DNA of 64,000 nt from Roseivirga misakiensis (GTDB lineage: Bacteria > Bacteroidota > Bacteroidia > Cytophagales > Cyclobacteriaceae), in contig NZ_MDGQ01000003.1 of assembly GCF_001747105.1 (NCBI RefSeq), positions 992,001-1,056,000 on the forward strand. Direction: 5' to 3'. The notes beneath the pieces were generated by a model that worked only from the letters and a program-made list of their open reading frames with translations, ran no database searches and had not been told where the DNA came from. Shown in pieces: positions 7,205 through 16,014 of this stretch (positions are counted from its first letter, which is position 1; every line of letters starts with the position of its first letter). Position numbers and translations under genes: made by a program.

Positions 7205-7218
7205 TACTTTACATTAAG

Positions 7219-7250
7219 GTTGGTTCTCTTAATAGGGAACCAACGTTTAC
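7219..7250 (+). terminator. Possible terminator hairpin after the TPR-like gene
   Basis: GTTGGTTC (7219-7226) pairs with GAACCAAC (7237-7244); only GTTT follows directly, with TTTTT a few bases later, so termination may be weak. Confidence 0.45.
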
Positions 7251-7266
7251 ACTTTTTGATACCCTT

Positions 7267-7950
7267 ATGGAATTGCTAGAAAAAATACTCATAACCTCTC
7301 ACGTTGTAACCGCAATTATCTCCCTATTGACTGGTTTAAGCGCGGCATTTTTCGGGAAGAAAGGTGGAAAGTTGCACAGACAAGTAGGTAAAGTATACTT
7401 CTGGTGTATGTTTTGGGTGTTTATCAGTGCGATGCTCATTATCAGCCTGATTCGGTTCAATTCATTTCTGATGGTAATCGCAGTTTTCAGCTTTTATATG
7501 GCTTTTTCAGGCTACCGAGTTATCACGATCAAAAGAACTAAAAAAGCCGCACCGATCGACTGGATTGCAGCAGTAGTGACCATGGGTTTTGGGATTGTAA
7601 TGATAGGCATGGGTGTTAATTACCTTATCAAATCAGAGTTCTCGTCCATACTGGGTTATCTCTGCCTATTCTTTGGGTATTTTACAACACAAACTGGCAG
7701 ACTGAGCTACAAAGGTTTTAAGAATCTGGCCAATGCTGAAAAAATGTGGTGGTTTTTTGCCCATATGAATGCCATGGCAGGAAGCCTCATCGCCTCCATC
7801 ACGGCTTTCCTTGTTCAAAATGGAGAAATCTTCAAGATTCCTTCCGAAATGAGTTGGGTGTTATGGGTTTTACCAGCGCTTGTAGGCTCTCCGATTATTA
7901 GTTACTGGAGCCGGAAATATAAAGCACAGTTCAAGTCACAATCGGTATAA
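7267..7950 (+). CDS. DUF2306-like integral membrane protein
   Basis: 227 residues with about seven hydrophobic segments. The N-terminal half has the pattern of the DUF2306 family (H-V-V-T-A near residue 12, then a Lys-Gly-Gly-Lys-x-His-R-Q-x-G-K-V-Y-F motif at the first loop), and the second half has WWFFAHMNAMAGS with a membrane histidine. Function is unknown; the conserved histidines in membrane helices suggest a redox or metal role, which is inference. It lies 15 nt upstream of a LytS/LytTR pair, and another DUF2306-like gene follows that pair, so the four genes form one probable operon. Confidence 0.65.
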   Translation: MELLEKILITSHVVTAIISLLTGLSAAFFGKKGGKLHRQVGKVYFWCMFWVFISAMLIISLIRFNSFLMVIAVFSFYMAFSGYRVITIKRTKKAAPIDWIAAVVTMGFGIVMIGMGVNYLIKSEFSSILGYLCLFFGYFTTQTGRLSYKGFKNLANAEKMWWFFAHMNAMAGSLIASITAFLVQNGEIFKIPSEMSWVLWVLPALVGSPIISYWSRKYKAQFKSQSV

Positions 7951-7965
7951 ATATTATATTTAGAA

Positions 7966-9000
7966 ATGAGGATTCCCCAATTTAAGAAGCGCTGGCAAAA
8001 CGAAATCTTCCAAGGATTTCTAATATTCATGCTGGGTTGTGCCATGTCATTCGCATTCAATCCAGACATGGTAGAGCAGAGCTGGAAACTCATAAAGTAT
8101 AGCGTTTCCTATTCAGGTTTTATGTGGTTATTCTTCTGGAAGGGTAACCAGTACCTAGTCGACTTTTGGAACAACAAAATTTCCTGGCTCGAAAATCCTG
8201 GGAAGCGATTCATTCTGGGCGTTATAACAGTATTTATCTACACCCCTCTAGTAATCGTTTTTCTGAATTGGTCTTACAATCTTATACCAGGTATCAGTAC
8301 GAGTTGGGGCAGTAGAGATGTGTGGATTTCCATTGGTATCACCTTCTTTATATCATTTTTCCTGTTCGCTAAAACCTTCTTAGACAATTGGCGAAAAGCA
8401 TCTATAGATACCGAGCGCATAAAGCGGGAACAGATGTCTACTAAGTATGAGTCCCTAAAGAATCAGGTGAATCCACACTTCCTATTTAATAGCTTAAATG
8501 CACTAACAAATTTGGTTTATGAAAACCAAGATATGGCCGCAGATTTCATTAGAAAGCTGTCAAAAGTTTATCGTTACGTACTTGATACACAGTCTCAAGA
8601 GGTAGTTTCTTTGGAAAAAGAAATGGCGTTTGTGAAGTCGTACCTATTTCTTCAGAAAATCAGGTTCGACGATAAACTCAAGGTCAATATTGAAATATCA
8701 GGCTACGAACAACGTTTGGTACCTCCAATTGCATTGCAAATGCTCCTTGAAAACGCCATTAAGCATAATACAATAGCCGAAGAAGAGCCCCTCACCATAG
8801 ATATATATGTCGAAAATAACGAAACTCTCATAGTCAAAAACAACCTTCAAAAGAAGAATATCCCTATCGAGGAATCAGCTGGTGTAGGCTTAAAAAATAT
8901 AGCTGCTCGATACGAGTTTTTGAGCGAAAACAAGGTAGAAATACAAGAAACAGATACTGAATTTATTGTTAAACTTCCCCTATTGTCATTTTCATCATGA
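7966..9000 (+). CDS. LytS-type sensor histidine kinase (second pair)
   Basis: 344 residues. Four hydrophobic segments lie within residues 15-140, then comes the LytS kinase domain with NPHFLFNSLNALTNLV (phospho-acceptor H171), an N-box MLLENAIKHN and a lid GVGLKNIAARY. The architecture is the same as the kinase at 1148, and the histidine has the same residue number. It overlaps the response-regulator gene by 4 nt (ATGA). Flanked by DUF2306-like membrane proteins that could act as accessory sensors; this is inferred from the gene order only. Confidence 0.9.
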   Translation: MRIPQFKKRWQNEIFQGFLIFMLGCAMSFAFNPDMVEQSWKLIKYSVSYSGFMWLFFWKGNQYLVDFWNNKISWLENPGKRFILGVITVFIYTPLVIVFLNWSYNLIPGISTSWGSRDVWISIGITFFISFFLFAKTFLDNWRKASIDTERIKREQMSTKYESLKNQVNPHFLFNSLNALTNLVYENQDMAADFIRKLSKVYRYVLDTQSQEVVSLEKEMAFVKSYLFLQKIRFDDKLKVNIEISGYEQRLVPPIALQMLLENAIKHNTIAEEEPLTIDIYVENNETLIVKNNLQKKNIPIEESAGVGLKNIAARYEFLSENKVEIQETDTEFIVKLPLLSFSS

Positions 9001-9755
9001 AAGTACTTATTGTAGAGGACGAATCAATGGCGGCAAAAAGGCTGGTCACCCTATTAGAAAAGCTTGATTCGAATATTGAAATATTAGCCAAACTAGACTC
9101 TGTAAAAAGAGCCGTGGCCTGGTTAAAAGAAAATGAAGCCGATTTACTTTTCTTCGACATTCAACTAGCCGATGGCCTCAGTTTCGAAATTTTAGACCAA
9201 GTGCAGGTCAATGCACCCATCATATTTACTACAGCTTTTGACGAATATGCCATTCAAGCCTTTAAACTCAACAGTGTCGACTATCTTCTCAAACCAATTG
9301 ACCCAGAAGAACTAGAACATGCGCTGAATAAGTATGAAGAGCGATTTAAGTCAGAAGAATCACCGCAGGTGAATATGACGCTCATAGAACAAGCTGTTCA
9401 AATGATGACTAAAAAGTATAAAGAACGATTTGTTGTCAAAATAGGGGAACATATTCGTACGCTGCCAGTCTCTGAGACAGCTTTCTTCTTTAGCCAAGAG
9501 AAGGCCACATACTTACAAACCACAGAAAACAAACGCTTCATTATCGACTATACCATGGAGCAAGTAGAACAGTTAGTGGATCCAGAACGGTTTTTCCGCA
9601 TCAATCGAAAGTACCTGGTCTCCCTTGACGCTGTAAATGACATTGTGACCTACTCAAATAGTCGTTTAAGATTAATTCTCAACGGTTCTGATGAAATGGA
9701 TGCCATTGTGAGTAGAGATAAAGTACAGATTTTTAAACGTTGGTTAGACAAATAG
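8997..9755 (+). CDS. LytTR-family response regulator (second pair)
   Basis: 252 residues: receiver with E7/D8 acidic pair, phospho-acceptor D54 (LLFFDIQLADG) and the LLKPID lysine, then a LytTR domain (about 145-250) with RFFRINRKYLVSLDAV and a C-terminal AIVSRDK strand. Start overlaps the kinase stop. Its DNA target is not obvious here; I found no 21-bp-spaced repeat directly upstream of 7267 or 7966. Confidence 0.92.
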   Translation: MKVLIVEDESMAAKRLVTLLEKLDSNIEILAKLDSVKRAVAWLKENEADLLFFDIQLADGLSFEILDQVQVNAPIIFTTAFDEYAIQAFKLNSVDYLLKPIDPEELEHALNKYEERFKSEESPQVNMTLIEQAVQMMTKKYKERFVVKIGEHIRTLPVSETAFFFSQEKATYLQTTENKRFIIDYTMEQVEQLVDPERFFRINRKYLVSLDAVNDIVTYSNSRLRLILNGSDEMDAIVSRDKVQIFKRWLDK

Positions 9756-9759
9756 TTGC

Positions 9760-10242
9760 ATGGACAATTTAATTGGTAGTAACGTAGGATTAGTTCATTT
9801 AATTTCAGCTTTAGTGGCCGTGATTACTGGTGTTTTCGTGCTAATCGTGAGAAAAGGCACTAAACAACATGTAAAAATTGGCTATGTCTATGTGGCTTCT
9901 ATGTTAGTCTTGAATGTTACTGCTTTTATGACTTATCGACTTTTTGGTGGATTTGGCATTTTTCACTACGCAGCTATTGCCAGCACACTCACACTCATTG
10001 GCGGCATGATTCCAGTGATACAACGCAAAAAGAAAGGCTGGATTTACAGACACTTCTCATTCATGTACTGGTCGGTTATCGGGCTTTATGCTGCTTTTGC
10101 ATCTGAAGCATTGACTAGAATTCCAGAAACGCCCTTTTTTGGTATGGTCGGCATCGCAACAGCTGGTATTATGCTTTTAGGCACCATTATTTTTGTTCGC
10201 TTTAAAAAAACCTGGCAGCAGCAGTTTGCCAGCTTGGCATAA
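9760..10242 (+). CDS. DUF2306-like membrane protein
   Basis: 160 residues, about five hydrophobic helices. It has the DUF2306 signature clearly: H-L-I-S-A-L-x-A-V-I-T-G, then RKGTKQHVKIGYVYVASML and, later, RHFSFMYWSVIGLYAA. Starts 4 nt after the LytTR gene stop, so it is in the same operon as the second LytS/LytTR pair and the DUF2306-like gene at 7267. Function unknown. Confidence 0.75.
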   Translation: MDNLIGSNVGLVHLISALVAVITGVFVLIVRKGTKQHVKIGYVYVASMLVLNVTAFMTYRLFGGFGIFHYAAIASTLTLIGGMIPVIQRKKKGWIYRHFSFMYWSVIGLYAAFASEALTRIPETPFFGMVGIATAGIMLLGTIIFVRFKKTWQQQFASLA

Positions 10243-10272
10243 CTAAGGTTTTAGGAAAAAGTAGATTCGGCT

Positions 10273-10280
10273 TATATTTG
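10273..10280 (+). promoter_or_regulatory. -7 box almost touching the next start codon
   Basis: TATATTTG matches TAnnTTTG fully and lies 3 nt before the ATG at 10284, which would give a leaderless transcript. Confidence 0.4.
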
Positions 10281-10283
10281 GCT

Positions 10284-11030
10284 ATGCGAAAACAAATCAT
10301 TGCATTTAGCCTAGTTCTATGTTCATTATCCGCTCTCGCACAGAAAGAGAACGAACTATGGATTATGACTTATGTAAAGGTTCTTCAGCCTGTTTACACT
10401 ATGGTCGATAATAATGGGTCGTTTGAGATTGATGATTCTGCACCCCAAGACTCTTCCTTCCTTTATAATTCAGGTTTGATGACTTTTAAATTTCAAGCGC
10501 AAAACAAGGCGATTAGTCATTCATGGGATGGGCAAGAAAGGTGGACTTTCGACCTGGACAAAGAAGACATTCAACTTTACGGTCCAAGGGATACGCTATT
10601 CGGAAAAGTTGATAATGGACAGATCATTTTAAGTTCTACACTAGACGATCGCCCCACATTTTACCATTTTGAAAAGCTGGATGTTAAAAGTTTATCCACA
10701 TCGCGTTTAATTGAATCGAAATACACAGCCAAAATCGAAAATCATATCCTCAGTAATAATCAGATAGCTTTTACAACTGATTCTACCCAAGCTGTAGTCA
10801 ATAAATCGGAAGCCTTGAGTAAAGTTTTCTTTACATATAATCTAGAAGGCATTAGTGCCTTTGAGTTTGACTTTTATCCCGAACCTGGAACGGGCTTTGA
10901 ACAAGAATTGGGTACGGTCTACGTATTTCAAGATCAAAAGAATGTAATCAAAGGAATTTTCTTTCCGATTTACGATGGCCTGGAAGAACCTAAGCGAAAG
11001 TACGTAACCTTCAGCCCTCAGGGTAAATAA
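10284..11030 (+). CDS. Secreted protein of unknown function
   Basis: 248 residues. The ATG at 10284 is taken as start (a TTG six bases earlier is in frame but lies inside the -7 box). A signal peptide MRKQIIAFSLVLCSLSALAQ is followed by a beta-rich mature part with no motif I recognise (ELWIMTYVKVLQPVYTMVDNNG near the N-terminus, FQDQKNVIKGIFFPIYDG near the C-terminus). Probably periplasmic. It stands alone between the DUF2306 gene and the AraC-family regulator. Confidence 0.6.
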   Translation: MRKQIIAFSLVLCSLSALAQKENELWIMTYVKVLQPVYTMVDNNGSFEIDDSAPQDSSFLYNSGLMTFKFQAQNKAISHSWDGQERWTFDLDKEDIQLYGPRDTLFGKVDNGQIILSSTLDDRPTFYHFEKLDVKSLSTSRLIESKYTAKIENHILSNNQIAFTTDSTQAVVNKSEALSKVFFTYNLEGISAFEFDFYPEPGTGFEQELGTVYVFQDQKNVIKGIFFPIYDGLEEPKRKYVTFSPQGK

Positions 11031-11057
11031 GCCGAACAGACATGAAAAACTAAATCT

Positions 11058-11076
11058 GATCGAAAAACACAATTTT
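11058..11076 (+). promoter_or_regulatory. Candidate AraC-regulator operator, copy 1
   Basis: TGATCGAAAAACACAATTT; the first 16 bases recur exactly at 12004. It lies 61 bp upstream of the AraC-family gene start and 35 bp before a -7-like CGATATTG. Confidence 0.5.
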
Positions 11077-11118
11077 TCTTAATTCTTCTTTCCGATATTG
11101 GCATCGAGCCGTTCAGAA

Positions 11119-11982
11119 ATGAAGATACTACCGCAAGCATTTTATCATTCTAAGCAGATTACGACATTAATGGCCGATAATCAGTGCGGTATCGTTCATA
11201 AAAAAACGAATAGACATACTTTAGACAATCACCGACTACTCTCATCACATGCCATCACCTTGGTACTTCAAGGTGCCTTAAATGTACATTCGGATGATAG
11301 TCTGCCATTAAAAGTAGAGGCGAATCAAATGGTATTGCTACCAGCGGGTCTTTATGCCATCACTGACATATTCGCTCAGGCAGCCGGCTTTGAGGCTATC
11401 GTCTTTTTTTTCAACAGCACGTTTTTGGATGACTACTTAGGCAAAAGTGGTTTAATGAAAAAGTCAACTTCTGATGCTAAAAGAGCACCTTATAAACTTG
11501 ATTTACCGACGCAGTTCGGCACTTTTGCCAAGCAAACCCTTTCTATTTATTTAGATGCTAAAGCCGATAACGTTCTAGCGACCACTAAAATGCATGAAGC
11601 ATTCAACCTGCTCATCCAAACAGATAACAGTGAGCTCATTAGCAGATTTCGGACATTGAACACAAGCCCAAAAAAGGACTTGGATACATTTATGAAAGCA
11701 CACTATGATAAGCCTTTGGCTGTTGAAGACTATGCTACACTTTCTGGCAGGAGCGTTTCAACTTTTCGCAGGGCTTTTCACCATCAGTTCGGTACATCCC
11801 CCAAATCTTGGTTGATTAAGCAACGCCTTGAAAAATCGCGCAAATTACTCGTAGAAGAAGATATACCTATAGTCTATGCAGCGCAGCTATCTGGTTTTAA
11901 CGATGTTCCCCACTTCATTAAAACATTCCAGAAGCAGTATAACATAACTCCCAAACAGTATGCCCTAACCCAAGTGAAGTAA
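11119..11982 (+). CDS. AraC-family transcriptional regulator
   Basis: 287 residues from the ATG at 11119 (a TTG at 11098 is in frame but has no support). The N-terminal ~150 residues form a cupin-like effector region (VEANQMVLLPAGLYAITD is the characteristic segment). The C-terminal ~100 residues are a double helix-turn-helix AraC domain: DTFMKAHYDKPLAVEDYA, then SVSTFRRAFHHQFGTSPKSW and AAQLSGFNDVPHFIKTFQKQ. The same 16-bp repeat stands before this gene and before the dehydrogenase gene downstream, so it probably regulates both. The effector is unknown. Confidence 0.9.
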   Translation: MKILPQAFYHSKQITTLMADNQCGIVHKKTNRHTLDNHRLLSSHAITLVLQGALNVHSDDSLPLKVEANQMVLLPAGLYAITDIFAQAAGFEAIVFFFNSTFLDDYLGKSGLMKKSTSDAKRAPYKLDLPTQFGTFAKQTLSIYLDAKADNVLATTKMHEAFNLLIQTDNSELISRFRTLNTSPKKDLDTFMKAHYDKPLAVEDYATLSGRSVSTFRRAFHHQFGTSPKSWLIKQRLEKSRKLLVEEDIPIVYAAQLSGFNDVPHFIKTFQKQYNITPKQYALTQVK

Positions 11983-12022
11983 TTTTCGATCAATTGGCCA
12001 AGTTGATCGAAAAACACAACTT
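11983..12022 (+). promoter_or_regulatory. Candidate AraC-regulator operator, copy 2, with palindrome
   Basis: TTTTCGATCAA (11983-11993) and TTGATCGAAAA (12003-12013) form a perfect 11-bp inverted repeat with a 9-bp spacer, and TGATCGAAAAACACAACTT (12004-12022) repeats the site at 11058. A -7-like TCTATTTG starts 36 bp after the repeat start. No T-run follows the palindrome, so it is not an intrinsic terminator. Confidence 0.55.
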
Positions 12023-12082
12023 CTGTACTCACCATATGGTCTATTTGCCGCTATATATTATTGAAAAACCTAAAAGCATTTT

Positions 12083-12934
12083 ATGAAAATTGGATTTATC
12101 GGACTCGGAATTATGGGTAGCAGAATGGCTACCAACTTAATCAAATCAGGCTTCGAACTTGTGTTATACAACCGCACAAAGTCGAAGGCGCAGGACTTGT
12201 TACAAAAAGGCGCTGAATTCGTCGAAAGTCCTGAGGCGCTAGCCAAATCTGTAGATATTGTTTTTACGATGCTTTCCACACCAGGAGTTGTACAAGAAGT
12301 CTCAGATAAAATTCTACCCAATTTGAAGCATGATTCATGGTGGGTAGATATGAGTACTGTGAATCCATCATTTAGTAGAGCATTATCCAAAAAGGCGCTT
12401 ATGGCGAAAGTGAATTTTGTCGATGCTCCAGTGGCGGGTAGTAAGGCTCCTGCTGAAAATGGTGAGCTCCTTTTCCTCGTAGGTGGAAAACAAGAAGAGC
12501 TTCAAGCTTTGGCTCCATACTTTGACAGTATGGGCAGAAAGTCCATCTTTTTGGATGAAGTTGGCAACGGGGCAAACTTAAAAATGCTCATCAATTTGTT
12601 ACTAGCCCAATCAATGACTGCTTTTTCAGAAGCAATGGCCCTTGGTAAAGAAATGGGCTTACCTTCTAATCAGTTGCTGGATATCTTAACTGTAACGCCT
12701 GTGACGGCACCTTTCATTGGAGGTTTAAAAACAAGACTTGCAAATGACAACTTCGAAACGAATTTCCCTCTAAAGTGGATTCATAAAGACATAATGCTGG
12801 CTCTTGATACTGCCAGTGAACTGAAAGTAAAAATGGCAAGCTTGGAGCAAACTGAAACGCTATATAAAGCGGCTATAGAAAATGGTTTTGGGGAACTTGA
12901 CTTCTCTGCGATCTATAAATCGATTAATGCTTAA
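12083..12934 (+). CDS. NAD(P)-dependent beta-hydroxyacid dehydrogenase
   Basis: 283 residues, the usual length for the 3-hydroxyisobutyrate dehydrogenase family. Rossmann motif GFIGLGIMGSRMA at residues 4-16, substrate-binding DAPVAGSKAPAENGELLFLVGG, and the catalytic-lysine segment GNGANLKMLINLL. The family includes 3-hydroxyisobutyrate dehydrogenases and glyoxylate/succinic-semialdehyde reductases; the sequence around the active site looks closer to the latter, but the substrate cannot be fixed from sequence alone. Cytosolic. Preceded by the AraC-type repeat and followed by a bidirectional terminator. Confidence 0.88.
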   Translation: MKIGFIGLGIMGSRMATNLIKSGFELVLYNRTKSKAQDLLQKGAEFVESPEALAKSVDIVFTMLSTPGVVQEVSDKILPNLKHDSWWVDMSTVNPSFSRALSKKALMAKVNFVDAPVAGSKAPAENGELLFLVGGKQEELQALAPYFDSMGRKSIFLDEVGNGANLKMLINLLLAQSMTAFSEAMALGKEMGLPSNQLLDILTVTPVTAPFIGGLKTRLANDNFETNFPLKWIHKDIMLALDTASELKVKMASLEQTETLYKAAIENGFGELDFSAIYKSINA

Positions 12935-12940
12935 GCAAAT

Positions 12941-12976
12941 AAAAAAGCCTTCCCTCTTTTCAGGGAAGGCTTTTTT
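12941..12976. terminator. Bidirectional terminator between convergent genes
   Basis: AAAAAAGCCTTCCCT (12941-12955) and AGGGAAGGCTTTTTT (12962-12976) form a 15-bp stem, with T-runs on both strands, serving the dehydrogenase and the M1 peptidase genes. Confidence 0.9.
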
Positions 12977-12994
12977 GTATAAATACTAAAGGTA

Positions 12995-15328
12995 TTATCT
13001 ACCGCCAGCTCTTTGCATTGGGTTAGAACCAGAAGATTGGCCTCTAGCCGCTCCACCTCTGCTCTTGAATAGTTCAAACCTAGAAGGCTTGTTCACTCTT
13101 GGGAAGTAGTTATTCGAAACATCTGTATCTGCTGTTTCTCTATCCGGATCTAGTTTGATCTGTACTACTTCTTTTTTCTTCATAAAGGCTTTAGTGACCT
13201 TTTCTTCATTCTTTCTCCAGATGTAAGCAGGAATTCTATCCACTTCCTTGGTGCCATCAGCAAATGTCCATTCGATAATGATCGGCATAACCAAACCACC
13301 AACATTAGAGAATTCTATCTCGTAGAAGTTAGCCTTGTCTCCTAAGATTGCTCGCTCTTCATCACTAAGCGTAGCATCAAACCTTTGATAAGCAGCTTTG
13401 GCAGCGTCGGTAACTTCAAATTGATCATAAGAGTAATAGAAATCCTGTAGTCTTTCATCTTCCTCCACATAGAATTTACGTCCCTCTGCTCTATTTCTAT
13501 TCGCGGCTAAGTCACTTTGAGATTGCTTAGCACGTTCTTTCAAAATTGGATATTCTATCTCTGGGTTTTTAGTACTCAACTGGTACCATTTTACATCATC
13601 AATTGCGATATCCACATTGTCGATCGTGAAGTACCATCCTTTGATGAACCAGTCAATATCTACCGCTGAAGCATCTTCCAAAGTTCTGAAAAGATCGTCT
13701 GGCGTTGGGTGTTTGAAGGCCCACCTTCTCGCATATTCTTTAAACGCAAAATCGAAAAGCTCTCTTCCCATAATCGTTTCACGAAGTATATTCAGTCCAG
13801 CTGCGGCTTTTGCATATTGGTTATTACCAAAACCAATAATATTTTCTGAATTGGTCATTATTGGCTCTAACTGCGTTTTTGGTAAGGCCATATAAGGTGC
13901 GATTTTATGCGCTGGTCCTCTTCTATGCGGATAATTTGGATCAAACTCTTGCTCAGTAAGATACTGCATAAACGTATTCAAGCCTTCATCCATCCATGTC
14001 CACTGGCGCTCATCTGAGTTCACGATCATCGGGAAGAAGTTGTGTCCCACTTCATGAATGATTACGCCGATAGCACCATATTTTGTAGACTCAGCATAAG
14101 TACCATCAGGTAGGGTTCTACCGTAGTTGAAGCAAATCATCGGGTATTCCATTCCATTAGATGCCTCTACTGAAATAGCAACTGGGTATGGATAAGGGAT
14201 TGTAAAACGTGAATAGGTACGAAGCGTATGGGCTACAGCCTTAGTAGAATATCTTTCATAAATTCCATAGGCCTCTTTTGCATAGTAAGACATGGCCATT
14301 GGCTTATCACTTCTTCCTTCTATCTCCACTGCCATAGCGTCCCAAACAAACTTTCTTGAGGAAGTCCACGCAAAGTCACGAACGTCATCTGCTTTGTAGT
14401 GCCATGTTTTTGTGCCAGAAGCTTTGTTCTTTTCGTTTTCCTTCGCCTCTTCTAATGTCACAATTTTAACAGGTTCAACAAGTTCTTTTTTTGCTTGTTC
14501 CCATCGTTTTTGTTGTTCTGAGGTTAGCACTGACTTAGCATTGCTTAATACTCCTGTCGATCCTACGACGTGATCGGCAGGTACAGTCATTTTCACATCA
14601 TAATCACCAAAAGTTAAAGCAAATTCGCCTCTTCCTGTGAATTGTTTGTTGTTCCAACCTTGGAAATCAGAGTAAACTGCCATTCTAGGGAACCAACCTG
14701 TCATAGTGTAGATATAATTACCATCTTCTGGGAAATATTCATGGCCTCCACGTGCACCAGAAATAGCTCTAGGAGTTGTATTGTACCACCATTTGATGTT
14801 CAATTCAATCTTTGACCCAGGCTTTAAAGTGGATTTTAAATCTACACGCATCATTGTTTGGTTGATGGTGTATTTCATATCGGCTCCTTTGGCGTCTTTC
14901 ACTTCCATAATATGGAAACCCCAATCATTATCATGCCCATCTAAGGCGTCGAGTTGATCGTAGGTCATTCGTGGACGAATACGACTCGGTTCAAACTTAT
15001 AAGAATCGTTATCAGGTTTTCTTACGTTCTCATCCAAAGCAATCCAAAGGTATTCCAGTGGATCTGGTGAGTTATTGTAATAGGTAATGGTTTCAGCACC
15101 AGTCAACCTCTGATTTTCATCATCTAAGGTTGCCTCAATTTTATAATCTGCTTTTTGCTGCCAGTACTGTGGTCCTGGTGCTCCAGAGGCAGATCTGTAT
15201 ACACTCGGATCACGCAGCATGCGCTCAAGCTGTTCAAAACGCTTACCGTGGTTGCTGTTTACCACTTGAGCAAAAGCACCGACACCCATAAATGTCATAG
15301 CCAGTGTAATAAGACAAAGTCTCTTCAT
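12995..15328 (-). CDS. M1-family zinc metallopeptidase, secreted
   Basis: 777 residues with a signal peptide ending GAFAQ. The gluzincin motif HEVGH is at residues 425-429, with the third zinc ligand in WMDEGLNTF about 20 residues later. Upstream, the SNGMEYPM segment is the counterpart of the GAMEN exopeptidase motif of M1 aminopeptidases. The N-terminal ~250 residues are the beta-sandwich domain. The C-terminal end is rich in Arg, Gly and Ser. It likely hydrolyses peptides in the periplasm or at the outer membrane. A HupE/UreJ-like gene lies 17 nt upstream on the same strand, so the two are probably cotranscribed. Confidence 0.9.
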   Translation of the reverse strand: MKRLCLITLAMTFMGVGAFAQVVNSNHGKRFEQLERMLRDPSVYRSASGAPGPQYWQQKADYKIEATLDDENQRLTGAETITYYNNSPDPLEYLWIALDENVRKPDNDSYKFEPSRIRPRMTYDQLDALDGHDNDWGFHIMEVKDAKGADMKYTINQTMMRVDLKSTLKPGSKIELNIKWWYNTTPRAISGARGGHEYFPEDGNYIYTMTGWFPRMAVYSDFQGWNNKQFTGRGEFALTFGDYDVKMTVPADHVVGSTGVLSNAKSVLTSEQQKRWEQAKKELVEPVKIVTLEEAKENEKNKASGTKTWHYKADDVRDFAWTSSRKFVWDAMAVEIEGRSDKPMAMSYYAKEAYGIYERYSTKAVAHTLRTYSRFTIPYPYPVAISVEASNGMEYPMICFNYGRTLPDGTYAESTKYGAIGVIIHEVGHNFFPMIVNSDERQWTWMDEGLNTFMQYLTEQEFDPNYPHRRGPAHKIAPYMALPKTQLEPIMTNSENIIGFGNNQYAKAAAGLNILRETIMGRELFDFAFKEYARRWAFKHPTPDDLFRTLEDASAVDIDWFIKGWYFTIDNVDIAIDDVKWYQLSTKNPEIEYPILKERAKQSQSDLAANRNRAEGRKFYVEEDERLQDFYYSYDQFEVTDAAKAAYQRFDATLSDEERAILGDKANFYEIEFSNVGGLVMPIIIEWTFADGTKEVDRIPAYIWRKNEEKVTKAFMKKKEVVQIKLDPDRETADTDVSNNYFPRVNKPSRFELFKSRGGAARGQSSGSNPMQRAGGR

Positions 15329-15345
15329 TCTTTATTATGTTAAGT

Positions 15346-15930
15346 TTACCAAAATTTCGTTTCCATCATCATGGTTAGGGCGATTCCCCCAACTGCCGAT
15401 GAAATTACTAAGTTCCAATCTCTTCGCGCCACATTAAAGAGGTTCACAAAGACAAAGGAGATAATCATAAATACCAATACTATGATAATCTGACCCAGTT
15501 CTAAGCCCAGATTAAAGGATAAAAGCGGTGTCACAAGACTATCCTCTTTCCCCAAAATACTTTTTAAATAATTCGAGAACCCCAAACCATGAATCAGGCC
15601 AAAGAACATCCCGAAAAAGTAATTCATGTTCAAATTCGAGGGTGTAAGCGCACTCTGTTTTCTTAAAAGGTTTGAAAGCGCAGTAATAAAAATGGTCACA
15701 GGAATTAAGAATTCGATAATGTCCGACCTGACTTTTACAATCTCTAGGGTGCTTAAGGCCAGGGTAATAGAATGACCAATCGTAAAAGCGGTCACTAGAA
15801 TTAAAACCTTCTTCCAATCTTGGAGTAGGTAGATCGCGCACAATGCAACCACAAACAAAATGTGATCATAGGCCTGCCAGTCTAAAATATGGGCTCGTCC
15901 AATGTCGAAATACATGCCAAACTGGCTCAT
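15346..15930 (-). CDS. HupE/UreJ-family membrane protein
   Basis: 194 residues, about six membrane helices. The N-terminal segment HILDWQAYDHILFVVALC and the GHSITLALS and FGLIHGLGFSN motifs are those of the HupE/UreJ_2 family, whose hydrogenase- and urease-linked members are thought to carry nickel or cobalt. No hydrogenase or urease gene is nearby; the neighbours are an M1 peptidase (same operon) and a DUF6702 protein (divergent). A metal-transport role is therefore only inferred from the family and its membrane histidines. Confidence 0.8.
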   Translation of the reverse strand: MSQFGMYFDIGRAHILDWQAYDHILFVVALCAIYLLQDWKKVLILVTAFTIGHSITLALSTLEIVKVRSDIIEFLIPVTIFITALSNLLRKQSALTPSNLNMNYFFGMFFGLIHGLGFSNYLKSILGKEDSLVTPLLSFNLGLELGQIIIVLVFMIISFVFVNLFNVARRDWNLVISSAVGGIALTMMMETKFW

Positions 15931-15982
15931 AATGAGGATTTAATTAGGGCCTGGAATTTGTAAGGAATGCAATAATAAAGTT

Positions 15983-15990
15983 TAATTTTG
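15983..15990 (+). promoter_or_regulatory. -7 box for the DUF6702 gene
   Basis: TAATTTTG matches TAnnTTTG fully, 24 nt before the ATG at 16015. Confidence 0.45.
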
Positions 15991-16014
15991 AATCTCCCTA
16001 TAAAACTTAAAGGC

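Noticed and set aside
11983-12013. Reading the perfect palindrome after the AraC gene as a terminator
   Set aside because: No T-run follows on either strand, and one arm recurs alone at 11058, which fits an operator better.
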